DNA from: Channa striata
Taxonomy: Eukaryota > Chordata > Actinopteri > Anabantiformes > Channidae
Length of the DNA: 64,000 nt
Assembly: GCA_033026295.1 (NCBI GenBank)
Contig: CM065182.1
Coordinates: 8,184,001 to 8,248,000, forward strand
Direction of reading: 5' to 3'
Shown here: piece by piece, positions 27,601 to 42,600 of the stretch
Layout of the letters: every line of letters starts with the position of its first letter
How positions within the stretch are numbered: position 1 is the first letter of the stretch
Made by a program: the position numbers and the translations under genes
The notes under the pieces: generated by a model
The model's input: the letters and a program-made list of their open reading frames with translations, nothing else
Told to the model about the DNA's origin: nothing
Databases searched by the model: none

Positions 27601-30600
27601 GCTCAGATATCAGACCCTGCTGATGTGCAAACCGCTGCTGGTTTGTCAGAAATTGCATTTACCAAATCTTGCTTTAAATACAAGACACAATGATGTGTGG
27701 AATGTCGTGTGTGAATGACGTGGCTAAGCGTGGCTAATTAGCCTGCTACCCATGAAAGAAGACCCAGAAGCCCCCACTTTTAAAAGAAAACCAGAAAAAT
27801 TCTTTGTGTTTGGAGGACAAGCCACAGACAAAACATGGAGCTTTTTGAAAGTCATGTCACCTCTTCATAGGCGAAATTATGAAACTTTCATTAAAAAAAG
27901 GAAAACCACCCCCACTATGAGTCATGCAGGAGGTTCTGTTATGTTTTAGGGATGTGTCGTTGCATTTGGCAAAGGACAAAATGAAATCTGGTTTTCTAGA
28001 GATAAACATATGGCTCCGCGTCAAAGAGATGCCTCTCAGATGCAAACCATTATTTCACGATCCACTAAAACATGTTAAAGCACCAAGAGTGCAAGAAATT
28101 GAAAGGAGGGGTGGGTCCTGATCTTAAACCATAAGCACATCTTTTAAAAGAGCTGGAACTGGCAGTTCGGGAAAAGGCTCCAATCTGTTTTGAAAGTGGC
28201 CAAAACTACCAGTTGCGAAACGTAGAAATCTCTTTATGATCCACAAAAGTGCTTGGTCGGATTGACTGCTTCTAAAGCGTGTAATACAAAAGGAATGGAG
28301 TCATGGTCCCAATTATTTTTCCCATAAAATTTTCATACCTTTCATTATTTACAATAACATGTTGCATCATGAATCAAGATTAACGTGTCTATTCTTAAAT
28401 ATAGAATGGGAAGTGGAAGGGTACGCACACCTTAAGCCTGTTGGACCGATGAATCATACCTATTTGCATGTATGTGTAACCTATACGTCCTACATGTTTA
28501 ACTCTTGCTCTCACAATCATCCTCTTTTCACATCGTGGAACGTCAGACGCGTCATAGACGGGAGTTCTCACATGTTCCTCCTAATGATCACATGCTTGGA
28601 GTTTGCAGTTTCGCTGCCATGAATGCTGATTCCTCTCTCTGTCACAGCCCACAGTTTCCTGAGGCTGATCAGTCAGATGATTGCCTCTCTGCATGGTGCA
28701 GAATGGGCTTGTCAGATGCCCAGAAGAGACCATTAAATGCCTCAGTTGTTTCAAAGCCACGGGCCTCGGCGCTGGTGTTGTAATGATGAGTGGGCGGGTT
28801 TTTTGGTCTGTTGAAGGAGAACACCGGCTTTTGTCGCACCGCTTCCTGCCTTAATGCAAACATAGGCCATTCCGGGTCCTCGTGACTTCACGCAGATGAT
28901 GTGTATTCATATGAAAAAGGAGCTCTTGGGAAAGTGCCTAATCGCTGTTGAAGGGATCGGTGCCTGTGTGTACTGTACGGTATACTGTATATGTGTGTGC
29001 CTTCGCGCAGCTGTCAGAATCGTCTTGGTCTGAGCCACTGTCAGTGCTGCTGTTCAGTAATGAGGAGAGAAAAGCAGACAGCCACTCTGCTCGCTCGGCT
29101 AAACAAGCCTTCAGCGCAGTGAGGGTGTTCAAGGCCTTCTCACTCCACGCGGCTCATGATGCCCGACACGCTGTGTGTACTGAATATCTGTGTTTGTGTG
29201 TGTGTGTCATTTAGCACTTCCATGCTCTCCTAATGACAGAAGGAGGTAGAACATATAACATCTTGTTTTTTCTACGAGAAACATCCAGTGGGTTTTTCTA
29301 CGAGAAGCATCCAGTGGGTTTTGCTTTTTGTTCCGTTTTTTTGCCTTTGTGTTCTGTATATTTCCTGTCACTGACGTTGTTGAGTGTGTTGCTAGTTGCA
29401 CTCTTCGTCAGGAGTCCAGATGTCCTCATTGCACAGCACTGCCAACAATCTGGCCACAACGTAATTAATGAACCGTGTGAGTCTGTCTGGACACCTGTAT
29501 TGAGTGTGTTTTTGTGTGCTTGTGTCTCGTGTACGTGTCAGGTTTTATACTTGTATTATATACGTGTTTCTGTTTCATGCTTTTCCAAATGAAACTTTGA
29601 AAAGTTATATTCGCTGTAAACAGACTTACAGAGGCTTCGGCTCTGGGTTCGTTGGGTTGATAACATGTCCTTATCTATCGTAGGTAGGCATGTGGCAACA
29701 AATGTCTCACCAGTGGATTGGTCTTGATTCAGCAAAGTGTGTGAAGATGCACAGACCCGCAGGCTGAGCTGAATGGACGCTACGTGTGTGCCTGTGCTGT
29801 TATCACTGCAGGCCGACGTTGTACTGTATCTGCAGCTGTCAGGCGGGAGGTGTCACTTTGATTCCTTTGTGTGTTTGTGTAGCCAGGTGTGGGCTTGGCG
29901 TGTGTCTGTGTTAAAGCACAGCTGTATGATGATGCAAATGTACATATGTAAAATCTCTGACTTTCCTTTACTCTTGCATGTTGCTCCTGCTGCCTGTCGA
30001 TTGCCTCCTTGCATCCCCTTGATACTTTAACGAGTCAGCAAAGCTCTTTGAAATTTTTTTGTCGCACAGCAACGTAAACACAAGCTTGCATCTATACATA
30101 TGCACAAGTACACACATACACACACATATTTCATAAGTGCACCACAATAAATGGTCTTACACTGCAAAAATGTGCATCTTAATAAGTGTAGTAATTTCAT
30201 ATTCAGGCTATTTCAGGCTATTCAGGATTTTTCTTCGTGCAGAGGACCCACTGAGCTTCAAAACAAACCAAAGACCAATTTATTTGCATTTGTGATTGAT
30301 TATCCCTGCACATGCCTGCAGTATTCCACTGCATGTTTTTTTTTTTTTTTTTTTTTTTTTTGGATAAGCCTTTTAACACAGCTGTGTAATGGATAAGCTT
30401 TTTCACACTGGCTCATCACCAAAGTAATCAGTAGCAAAGTCAGGAAAAGTAAACGTGCTGTCCTACCATGTAAATGTGTGCAAGGAGGGTTTCTGATGCA
30501 GATTAGTGGTCTCATTACCTCGTTATAGCTTTATACACATTTTATGTTACTAGAAATTCTAATAAAGACATGGAAGCAGCAGTGTCTGCGAACGCTGGAC

Positions 30601-33600
30601 CTCCATTCAGTCTTGGGCCTGAGATAAAGATGTTTCACTGAGAGGCTGTAGCTGCAGTGTGAAATCTGCTGCTGCTGCATGGTTAAAACTGCTCAGGGCA
30701 CATTTTCTACAGCAGACCTCAGATGAAAGGTTTAAAACAAGACAGGCCCGCAGGTCTGTGAGCAGCCCAGGGCTTTTCAATGCAGTTAGGCTGAGCGAAG
30801 CACCTGGGGACCCTGCCTCTTAAAGGGGAGAGTGCTGCTCGCCTGGAGCTGCTGCAGAGGGTAGCTCAGCAACTCGCTGGCCGTTCATCAGCAGGGCTTC
30901 GAATGTGCAGCAGCGGCTCCAGGATATTTTGACCCACCTGTCTTTGCCGAGAGACGATATACTATAGACGCAGTATGTGCATGGACAAAACAAAAGCTTC
31001 TGGAGAGGATTTACGTTCTTGTTATGTGCAGGCTATGAATGCAATTTAAAGCAGCTGAATATTAAAAGTGTGTCAGTTTGTGTCTGTGTGTTTTTTTTTT
31101 TGTTTTTTTTTTGCTTGAAGACTACAAAGGGAGAAGATAAATTTGGAGCTCCGAGTGCTGCGCTTCCACACATCCGCTCCCCCTCTCCGTCTCTTATTCT
31201 GGGCTAATTGAATTAGTGCCCGGGTTAGCGCTGTGTTCATTAAGCTAATGCTGTGTTGTTTACATGCAGCTCACGCGGCAATTAAGCAGACTCCATTTTG
31301 GGTGTTGAACTTGTAAGACAGACGCACTGACACTCAGCCACACATCGCTCATCTCTGGACCAAGTCTCTCATTTAACGATTTCCCTACATGACTTTTGAC
31401 TAATTCTTCCCCTTCTCCTTTCTGTCACTGTAGAGCACTTTTAAGTTTAAGTCTGAGAGCGACATCCACTTGGCAGAGCACCACAAGCAGGTGTTGTACG
31501 ATGGCAAGCTGGCCAGCTCCATCTCCTTCACCTACAATGCCAAGGCGACGGATGCCCAGCTCTGCCTGGAGTCTTCGCCCAGGGAAAACCCGTCCATCTT
31601 CGTCCACTCGCCTCACGCACTCATGCTCCAGGTCAGTGTGCTCGGGTTCTGCTGAGTGGCCCGAATGACCCTCCACATCTCTTGATTGGTCCACTTTAAA
31701 TGCAAATGACACGGAGTGATAGTTAAAAAGACGACAAAATGTACCCAGATGAAAACAGCCTCTACCATACGCTGCTGCAAACACGGTGTCACGAAGTTGC
31801 TCTTGCAGTTGCTCTTTTGAGGATAGTAATTGTAGTTAAATGTAAGCAAACATCTTCTCAAGTACCCTTCACTGAAGGTTGGTGGGGCTCTGCTTTACTG
31901 TTTTTTGTCCTACTCGTACTTCAGCCTGATTTCTGAGAGTGTTCTGCTTTGATCAGTGTGGGAAAAATGTACCCGCAAATCAGGTAGCAATTACTTTAAT
32001 TCAAAATTACAAAAGGCAGAAAATGAGTCATATTGTAGTTTACAAGTGTGTAGCTATTTCATTCAGTTAGTGGAGATCCAGAGACATTTAAAATTCTATG
32101 CAAATGTGAAGTTTTGGCATATTTTGAAATGACTTCAAAATTAAATTATTTCAATTTTCCTCTTTGAGTTCTGGATTAGTCTTTATCACACTATAGCAGT
32201 AAGAAAATATAATGCTTTTATTAAACTAGAAATAGAAAATATTCAGGATGTGGGAAAGGAGACTAATGGGCAATATAAACGGCAAAAAGCATTGCATACA
32301 TCATGGTGAAAGAAGCTCAACATTTAATATGTTCTGATGTTCAAATCCCAGATGTAGGTTTAAATTCTAGTTTAAGTTTTACTGCCAGTGACAGGTTGGT
32401 CTCTGTGAGCACTAATGGTGCATTTCCATTCCACAGGATGTGAAGGCCATTGTTACCCACTCCATCCACAGTGCCATCCACTCTATAGGAGGCATCCAGG
32501 TCCTGTTCCCTCTCTTTGCTCAGCTGGACTACAAGCAGCTCAACGACAGCAGCGTGGACACCACAGTTTGGTGAGTGCTCTACGATTATAACTGGAGCAG
32601 ACTAAAAAGTAGTAGACAAAAATAGCAGCTATTTCTATTGTAGTTTCAGTAAATTTGCAAAAATATGTGGTTTCCTTTTCGTTTAATGTGCAACATCTAA
32701 TGCAGCTGATGCTGCAATGAACCCAGAGACAAACAAAGAAACAAATGGGGGGGAAAAAAAGAGCACAAGCTAATTCTTTTTGTGAAAAATAACTTCTGTC
32801 TGAAAGACCAGCCTTAGGTAATTATGCTTCAAACTAGAATAACTGATTAAAGAGAGCAGCGTATGACAGAGGAAGAGTGAGGAAGAAGAGTTTTTAGTGA
32901 GTCCGTCTTCTCCTCACTCCAAGACCATCCTGGTACGGCTCCATCGCAGGATCCTTAATGCAGTGACATATCGGGCGCCATCTTCACATCATGTCCACCG
33001 CACTTTAACTATTTTTCACCCAGTTAGATGAGATAAAAATGCGACTACCAAAACAATTGTGGGTGTGAAGAGCTGAAACAAATAATGGAGCATGTATTTT
33101 TTTCCCACTTAAATCTTCTTTATCAGAGACACAGCGTTACTCTAACGTGTGTGTACGATGTGTGTGTTGCAGTGCTACTCTGTTGGCGTTTCTGGTGGAG
33201 CTGCTGAAGAGCTCAGTGGCCATGCAGGAGCAGATGCTCGGAGGGAAGGGCTTTCTGGTCATTGGGTACCTGCTTGAGAAGGTCAGTAAGAGTAGTAAAT
33301 GACATCACTCCTGTTGAGTGAACGAGGAGAGATCTTTTTTTGAGTTCTTCGTGGTTTTTAAGGCATCCACTTTTATAATGCTAATGTAACTACAAACCTT
33401 CTTCATATTGAACAATACTTTCAAATGATTTCAAATGTGGACTTGCATGCCACCGCTGTCTCTGTCTGTAGAGCTCCTTTCAGAATCTGTTGTTAAGATA
33501 TTCTTAAAGTATAAAGAAATAACAACATCATATACAAAAATGTTGTTTCCAAGGTCGATCAATCAGATTTCCTGTCATTTGCACAGTCGTCACGAGTACA

Positions 33601-36600
33601 CATCACCAGGGCGGTACTTGAACAGTTCCTGTCCTTTGCCAAGTATCTGGATGGTTTACCTCATGGAGCTCCGCTCCTCAAACAGCTCTGTGACCATGTC
33701 CTCTTCAACGCTGCCATCTGGATACACACCCCTGCCAAGGTCTGTGTTTGTGTGTGTGTGTGTGTGTGTGTGCGCGTAAAATTGTGTGTGTTTATTGTGT
33801 GTGTTTTCATGACCTTGCTGAAAAAAATGGATGAGTCTAAATAAGGAAATCACTAGGGTGATAAAGCCAGAAAAGAAAGCAAGAGAAAATTTCTTTTCTG
33901 CTCCTGCGTTTTGTTTTTAGGAGAATTGAGATAAGTAATCAACATGGTTCAAAGAAGGAGGGATTGACATCTTAGTGGCTACTGCCCTTTACAGTAATAT
34001 AACAAAGAGGTTGTAGCACACAGAGGGAGGAGCTGGCATATCACACAGGGAAAGGACAGCACAAGCAAGCAAGTGTAACAGAGAAAAAGTGACATTTGAA
34101 AAAAAAAAAAAAACTGGCCAGATGAGAGATGTGTACTTTCTCTTTTCTGCCTCAGAACTAGATGAGAGCATTTCTGGCATTCCCGCAGGGCTGGCCAGCT
34201 CTCGCCTCCACAGGGAGAAGACTCCCTGTCTTCTCCCCTCTGACCCCAGACATGTGATTGGCTCTGGCGAACAATAGCTCTGATCTCCAGTGAGTGCTGA
34301 AGTTAAGACGGAAGAAACGTGAGTGAACAGTTGCTGTTGCTCACGAGAATAGGGATAGAGCCAGACGCTGACACAGAAGCATCACATCGACCTCGACATG
34401 TCACTGTGAAACATTTCAAAAGCAGCTAGGAAATGCAGTTAGTGGGTTTTTACCTTCTACTGAGTGTCAATACAGATGTAACAGTGAGCTGCCAACATTA
34501 CCACAAGGGTCGTGATGAGAACAAGGCAAGCGGCAACACACACAAAAAAATCTTTAATCTTTTAATCTTACTTCCCTTGTAATGTTCAGTCTCCCACCGA
34601 GCTTTATTATTTTCCACTTCTCAGGGTGTTATCATCACCTTCATTATTGGTAACAATAACCTTGGTCATATTCAGGACTTAATGAAACATTTGAAGAAAT
34701 CACATCTGAATTTCATTTCCCATCTTTCATAACATCTCCCCGGCTCATACTGAAAGTAAAGAGCTTGTTCTCTTTACCAGGCGCTCGTGGTAAACGTAAT
34801 CCTTTTCCAGAGAAAGAATGTTTGTTACAAACTATTGTTGCAGCACAAAGCGCCGCGCTACGATCAAGGAATCAGAAGCTTTTTGTGCAGCTGAACCCAG
34901 TATAAATTGCACCAGATAAATACGTCAGCCCGCAGTGTGAAATGTAATGAAATGAAGCCCATTTAAGACAGCTGAGTGCACTCTTCATTGTAGATGAGCT
35001 GCGATGTGGTGTGGTCAGGCCGCGGCACTCTGCTAATTTCATCCGCTTAAACAGAGCCACCTCGTTAAGGCTGGTCCTTAGCGTTTTGGTCACTGTAATG
35101 AGCTCAGAGATTTGTGAGCTTGCAGCAGACTCACATCTGTGTACAGACGATGAAGAGGATTGGTTAAGAGAGAGTGGGGGGGGATGGAACAGGAGCAGGC
35201 AGGGAAGGAGCAAATGAGCAATTGGAGAGCGCCCTCCTTAAATGTCAGCCCTGCATAAGGAGCTCCTCAGATGCCTGACAGCCTCAGGCGCAGAGACATC
35301 AAAATAACACAAAACAGAAAACATTGGTGCTTTTGCTGGAGGGAAGTTTCCACTCTTTCTCCTGTGGCTTTCCTTTCACAATAAAACTGCCTTTTTTGTT
35401 TGAACTTCATAAACAAACGTGGAGGATTTGTGTCTGACTTTTGTACAGTATTTGTATTGTATAAATTCATGTGTGCGTATACAGGTCCAGCTCTCCCTCT
35501 ACACCTACCTGTCGTCTGAATTCATCGGCACTGCCACCATCTACACCACCATCCGCCGTGTTGGCACCGTCCTGCAGTTGATGCACACTCTGAAGTACTA
35601 CTACTGGGCCATCAACCCGCTGGAGTGCAGTGGAATCACCCCCAAAGGTCTCGGTACGTTTGCATGCATGATGGTATGCTCACTGAAGGAAGAAGGAAAA
35701 AGAGTCAAGAAAAGTCTGAATTTCTTCTCTTCTTTTTAACCCATCTATCAATTTGTACACACATCTGCTCCGATTATCATTTATATATGAGAATACCAAA
35801 CACAAATGCACAAAGGTGCCTTTGAACTAGTAACATTTTGACGCCATTCTTTGGGGAAACATTGATCACTATATCTAAACTCTTTCTATGGGAGCCAGCC
35901 TTTCACTCCACCTTCCACTTTTGCTGTAACACACAATAATATATAATAATCATTTTAAAACCCGGGAACATACTCCTCACCTTTAGAGATTTCACTCGAC
36001 CTGACCTACATGTCTTTGTACTGAGGGGAAAACAGTCGATGAAATTCACCCAAACTCAGGTAGAACATAGAAACCCCAAGACTGAAACTTACAGTAAGAG
36101 GGATTTTAATAACAACTAGCATATTTACGCTAAATAAACATTAAATATTTATACCTGCTTTTCTAATAATAACCAGCTGACCATAGGCATATGTTGACCT
36201 ATAGTTTATTAATAAAAATCTTTTTGTATTTGGTTTATTTTTGTAATTATGCCCTGCGCCTCTTTGACTACTGCTGCTGAACCGATAAAACCCACTGCAC
36301 ATTGTGTGACAGTCCAAGAAACTACAAGAAGCCGATGAATTTAGTAAAGCAGCAGCTGATGTCTTTCCCTTAGTGGGATTTACAGATGTTACTGACCTTA
36401 AAAAAAAAAAAATGTTGAAATACATGTAGCATTTATAAATATGTGCAGATGATAAAACTGTTACTACAGAATAAATTTCATCAATGAAATCAATCCATTC
36501 TTCATCAAACAGCAATAAAGCAGCAAATCAGCAAAGGGATGTACATTGCTGTCCTTCCAGGTGAACAGGAAATGTCAGTCAATGGCAAATATGCAGCATG

Positions 36601-39600
36601 TTTGTCTTTAATAACTTTAAAGATGCATGTTGATAATTTATACATAATAGATTTCTTCCTGCCACAGCTGTAGCTTTGTTTTTGTGACTCGATCTTTTGT
36701 GAAAAGACGAGGCTTTTAAGATGAGTTACCACAGGTGTAGCTGTTTTAGGTTTTAATGTTGAAAACAACTCAATGAAGACCCAGAGTCAATAAGCAATGA
36801 GCCTTGAATAGTTAACAGAATGCTTAATGGTCTTGAGTGGATATGCAAATTTGGTGAAACACATTTGCCAGCTCACAGGTGCAAATGTTTCTTCCTATTT
36901 GAAAGTGAAGAATACTTCAAGACTATGTTTTTTTTTTCCCCCTGTAAAAAAATGAGCTTTTGTTTCTGTAGAAAAGGAAAGAGGTTGTTGTGAATCCTTT
37001 GAATTAAAAGGCAAACACATGATTTCTGTGAACGCTGCGTATTTGGAAACATGACTACACGAGATTTTTCTATATTTGAAGAAGAATTTTATTTATGGGA
37101 CACATCATATTCCTAACACAATACAGTGTCAGAGCAGATTTTATATTTTCACGGACTCTGTAATAGAGCAGAGAACAGTGTTAACACAGCCTCTGTCACC
37201 ACACATCAGAGCCTCAGAAAGGTCGGAGCAGGTCTTTCACTTTAATCAACCTCTTCTTTTGCGCTGGGACCCTCCGCTGACTAAGAGTACGCATCCCGCG
37301 TTGCCGTGGCAACAGACTGATTTGATTGGCAGATCCAAGGGAGCTTTTGGAATTTCTAATCAAGTGGCTGTCTAGCTTCCTTTCTGTTTGGCGGTATTGC
37401 AGTTTGACTGCTGGGATTTAGCCCCATAAAGAACCAATGATAACAGAAACATATAACCCCTGTCCAGCAATTAGTGGTTGTTCAAAGCAAAAGAATGTCG
37501 TGGTCGGGGTTTGGAAGTCTTCACTGGAGGCTCCTGTACTGTGAGAGTGTGATATGCATTACTGGAATTAATTTAGATAGTGGCAAGCATATCTCCTCAG
37601 CACACACAAGGGAATTTTATGGACACAATGTATTTGACTGTGATGTATTTGGGTTGAATACTGTTGCGGATCTAATATTTTAAAAATGTATCTATTTTTT
37701 GTAGTTTTATTCAGTCCTTGCTTTCACTCTTGCTTGAAATAGTTCTCCAAGCTTTTATTGTATTTTACAAATAGCTCCATTTGATGTTGTTTGAAAATTG
37801 CTTTCAGGGCCATAAAAAGGGAGGGGCTGTACTGTACATAAAATAAACACCTCAGGCCTTTTGCTCTAGTCATGTACGTTGCTTTTGAACTCTGCATTCT
37901 ACCCTAATTGAAAGAAGAATGAATCAAATTATTAATTGCATATTGTCCTTTTCTGCTTAACTCAGAGATACCTTTATTTTTTTATGTACGTTGCTTTACT
38001 CTTTTATGTTGGGCTATTTGATGTGTTGTAACATAAGAAAATTTCACCAGTCTTAAATTTAATTGTTACATGCCAGATACTCGTGAGCACACAGACCTAA
38101 TGTGGATCAAAGAGACAAACCTCAAAAGTGCAAATAATCATTATATTTTTAGATCAAATCTACAAAGATGTATAGCTGTTGCAAGGGAGCTAAAGTCTCA
38201 CATAATTCCTGTATATACGTCCACACACACACACACACACACACAGTCGTAGAATGTTCTTAGTGCATTGGCTCTTCACAGGTTGTCATTATGTAGCAGG
38301 AAGAAAAACACACTTTTTTTACAGCATCTGAATAAAAATGGTTCAGTCGGGTGAGACTGAAATGGGCACAAAAAGAAGAAAATTAATTTCAGAATAAAAG
38401 GCAATAATTAAAGTTGCCCCTGAGAAGCACCTGAGATGAATAATAAGCTGTATTCAAATTATCTGTTAACAAAAGACCCTTAAATGGAAAGTTGCACTTG
38501 TACACTTTCACCTGGTGCATCTGTGCACCCTTTTGACACGGAGCTGCGGCGTAACCATGATGGATGGTGAGTGTCACCATTCCACCAACATGTACCAGCT
38601 TGACTGATAAGGATGATGGATCACGGGGGGGATTGCTTTAATGTCACATTTTGGCTTTGTAAAGAGCAGCCTCGTGTGATTCAGCTCCAGCAGAGCATAA
38701 CAACGGCAGGAGCTTCGTGTCATCTTCCTTTCACACCTTGAATGTGAATATGTTCCTCTTAGCTTATGCATGTCTGCTGTTCAAGCACCTGTGAGTCAGA
38801 TATGGCTTTAAATGTTCTGAGAGGACAAAGTGGATTTTTATTCAGCTCACAATAAACACTGCTTTTGCAGTTTGTGGCTCGCATAAAAGAAAGGGCGATT
38901 CCAAACAAACTGACACAGCAAAGTGTGCAGTGGCTAATGCGCACAAGCACAAAATCCTAATGTTCATTGGTGCCTTATAAATTGAACAAACCTCTGTTGG
39001 CAATGTAGAGTGCTGATGAGAACATGCAGCTTATGAATCGTAACCATAGAAGAGTAGTTAAGGAATGAGTAGGGAAGTGGGAAAGTCATTTTTTTAAGGG
39101 TGGCTCTTACATCAATCTTGTTTTGATCTGAATCAATTTATCTTTCAGACAATTTGGCACCATAGTCAGAGTAATTTGGCAGGCATTTTGAGCCAATTCA
39201 TCAAAGCCATAAGTTTTGATTGTATCTGACGTACACATTAAACTCAAAATTAAATGAAATACAATTACAGTACATGGATGAAAATGCTCACGACTGAGCT
39301 GCCAGTTTTCTTTGTAAAAATCGAGTGCTACTGTTACCATTTCTAAGAAGAAAAGGGGAATTTTTTTAAGCTTCTAATGAAGCTAAATGAAGTCAAATGT
39401 CAGGGAAAAGAAGGAGCTGAAAACACCTAATTTATTGTTGCTCATAAAGTTATTCAAGGCCTGCTGCAGTTATGAATCACAGCGAAATGGACACGAAGGC
39501 CTGCAGCGCGGCATGAGATGTCAGACCTTTTAGAAGGAGACAATAATAAAAACATGATGACCAACATGAAAAAGAGCTTGCGTTGTCCATCGGAGCCCAT

Positions 39601-42600
39601 CACAGCAAACAACAGATTGGAGCCCTCAAGTAGATACGGCGGATCCCATAGGTCAGGGGTCGGCAACCCGCGGCTCCGGAGCCGCATGCGGCTCTTTCAT
39701 CCTCATACTGCGGCTCTGAGTGGTTTGGGAAATTAAATTATAAAAAAAAGCTAAAAAAAATAATTAAAAAAGCATTTAATTGAAGTGTATTTTATTTGTG
39801 TTAGTTCTTTAATATTTTAGTTCCAAATTGAAATTTTATTGTGATCTTGACATATTAGAATAAATATATTTTATTGTTTTTCGTCGCTCAAAATAAACGC
39901 TATACTCGCTGAAAGTGATACCAACATTTGTCGCGATATAAGGATGACAGCTCACGGCATTTTTTTGCTTTTGTTTGCTACATGGATAATTTAAGTTCAG
40001 CTTTTTAAAATATTTGAAAGTGACATTCAGACATTGTATTATTTTTTCAAGAATACAAAATGCTCAAAATGTGTTCATTACATAGATAAAATTTAATTTT
40101 CTTTGTAGCACTTCGTGGATTTCATAAGCAACACACGTTAGTTGTTTATACAAAGTGTAAAGAAAAAGCAATATATACAGTGTTATCTTCATTTTAGATA
40201 AGATGATAGCCCATCTTCAAAAGGGTAGTCAAAGCACTATTAAGTTGTTATTGTTTTTTTAAATATTTTTTCTTTCTATTTAATAAATGCGTTCATAAAT
40301 AAATTCATTTTAGATGTCAAAAAGTATTTGCGGCTCCCAGTGTTTTCTTTTCTGTGGAAACCGGATCAAATGGCTCTTTCGGTGTTAAAGGTTGCCGACC
40401 CCTGCCATAGGTTGTTTGGTTTGAAGCAATTGAATCGTCAGTTACATTTTTGTAAATTGCCATGCCTCAGCTGTAATCAGTAAAATTAGTCCAAATATAA
40501 AGTATCCAGATTGCCAGAGTGCCTCTGGAGTTAATGACAGTGATTTACAGTTTACCGTTCACATCATAGTGTGTGTTTGTGTGTGTTGACATGTTTTCCT
40601 CTGCTCTCCAGGAACCCAATAAAACGTAATATCAGTAAACACGAGAGCACACTCAGCCCAAACTAAAAACTTGTTTACGGTAGCTGATTATTATCTTGTA
40701 TGAACTGCATTTTTAGCAGGAAATCATGCTTTTGTTCGTGTGTTTCTTTAGATGGGCCGCGGCCTTCCCAAAAAGAGATCATTTCACTTCGAGCCTTCAT
40801 GCTTCTCTTCCTCAAACAACTCATACTAAAGGTAAAGTGAGAAAAATGGATTATCTTCATCATGCAGTTTGCATTGCAGGATTTTTTTTCTTCATTACGT
40901 CCTCTGTTGTTTTACTTCCTCCTGGGGACGATAAGCTCAGCCCTAAATGTGTGTGTGTGGAGAACTGCATTATGGATTAGAAGCCTGAATAAAACACAGT
41001 AGCTCTTTGTTTGTATGTGCTTTTATTGATTTGTTCCTGCGTTTACGTGTGAGGTCGTTGCTGCTTTACCGTTGCATCAACCAAGACCAGAATTAATGAA
41101 GTCATCTGAGGCTAATAAGACGTGAAAACAACCAAAGATCCTGAATGTTTTCGGTGTGCCTGTTTCTCATAGGACCGGGGCGTGAAGGAAGACGAGCTGC
41201 AGAGCATTCTCAACTATCTACTGACCATGCACGAGGTAACTGCTCACTCCTGTGTTAAAATAGACACTATAAGAGAGGGCAAAGGCGGGAGACAGAGAGA
41301 CAGTGAAAGCGGTTGAGTGGTGCTGGTGGTAACATTTTGCATTAGAATTTGTGGGCTGGAGATACGGTCCACTTAAACGAGTGAGTGTGAGTCAGCTTTG
41401 GCTCTGTGACAGCATGAAAAATGGCGCAACAATGGACTGAACAGGATGTACTCTTCTGTAACAGTTACATCTATTCTCGCGTTGAAATACCACCTTCTCT
41501 GCCACAATACCAGCCCCCCCCCTACCCTCCACCCCCATGTCCACCCCTACAACTGTCTCTTTTTGTCTTCTTAACCTTCTATTCGTCTGCCCCCTCGGGG
41601 CTTCCTCTTCCTTCTTTAGTCATTCAACTTTGCTTTCCTTTCTCTGCAGGATGAGAATATCCACGATGTGCTTCAGTTGTTGGTTGCTCTCATGTCTGAA
41701 CACCCAGCGTCCATGATCCCAGCATTTGACCAGAGAAACGGAATAAGGTGAACACAGCCCACACACAGTATATGCACACAAATACAGATTTGATGCAACA
41801 CCTACTGACATAAAAAAAGCTGTCTTTACCCATAAAATATGATTTTAATTGGTTTCTATCTAAAACTTATTTTGTTTTTACATTTCTAGTTAGGTGCTAG
41901 GTTTTTATGTATTTTTATTACACACATCTGGTTAAGTAGAATTTTGTAGAAGAAAATAAAAGGTCAATCCTTTGTACGTCTCTTTGCAAATCAGTTGCAT
42001 TATATATGCAAGCTTCCTTTCATTGATGTGACTCTAATTTACGAATTCAGAGCTTCAAATTTTAAAAGCGGAAGAAATTTTTACCCATAAATTTAAAATT
42101 TATCAAATGCATTCGCATTTTGTAGTTTTTATTGCACAATACAACAGCACAGTCTTGGCAACATCTGTCTGGTGAATAAAACAACCCTCCGTTTTCTTCC
42201 AGAGTGATGCAGCAACCTTAACATACGTTAAAGGCTTTTACTGTAAAGTTGAGCATTGATGTTACATGTTCAGAGACTTCAAGCTTCAACCGAGCAGCCA
42301 GATTTTTCAAACACTAACTCTAACTGGGCTGGTAATTCCCCAAAAAGCACAACTCCACATGGATGTCTTTTTGGTTACTATGGAAACTCTTCTGTTGCGA
42401 GAGAGCTAGTTAGTAAAATGTATTGTGTTTTTTTTTTTAACTTTCATGTCCTCTGTGTAAACTCCTTTGAAGGAAGTGCTTCAGTCAGCGTGTGTTAACT
42501 TTGAGGATGTTTACTGAGTATCAGATAGAAGGTGTTTACTACACAAAATAACTCCTGTTTTTTTTAATTAATTTCATAACTCCATATTATTACAACTTCT

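Larger units (their letters stand above)
26970..31433 (+). other. nbea intron w7-w8 content
   Basis: A 4.46-kb intron. It carries a Tc1/mariner-like remnant (about 27740-28340), a local duplication of GTGGGTTTTTCTACGAGAA-type sequence at 29272-29322, a 23-bp T run near 30339-30361 and a regulatory-looking block at 31190-31310. No exon seen. Confidence 0.7.
33740..35484 (+). other. nbea intron w11-w12 content
   Basis: Opens with a (TG)n microsatellite. About 34560-35080 is unusually dense in TF-like motifs and lacks simple repeats. No coding exon recognised. Confidence 0.7.
35654..40751 (+). other. nbea intron w12-w13 content
   Basis: The longest intron between coding exons in the window. 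It contains the 751-bp hAT-type element (39654-40404), a short (AC)n (38222-38244) and otherwise unassigned AT-rich DNA. Confidence 0.75.
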
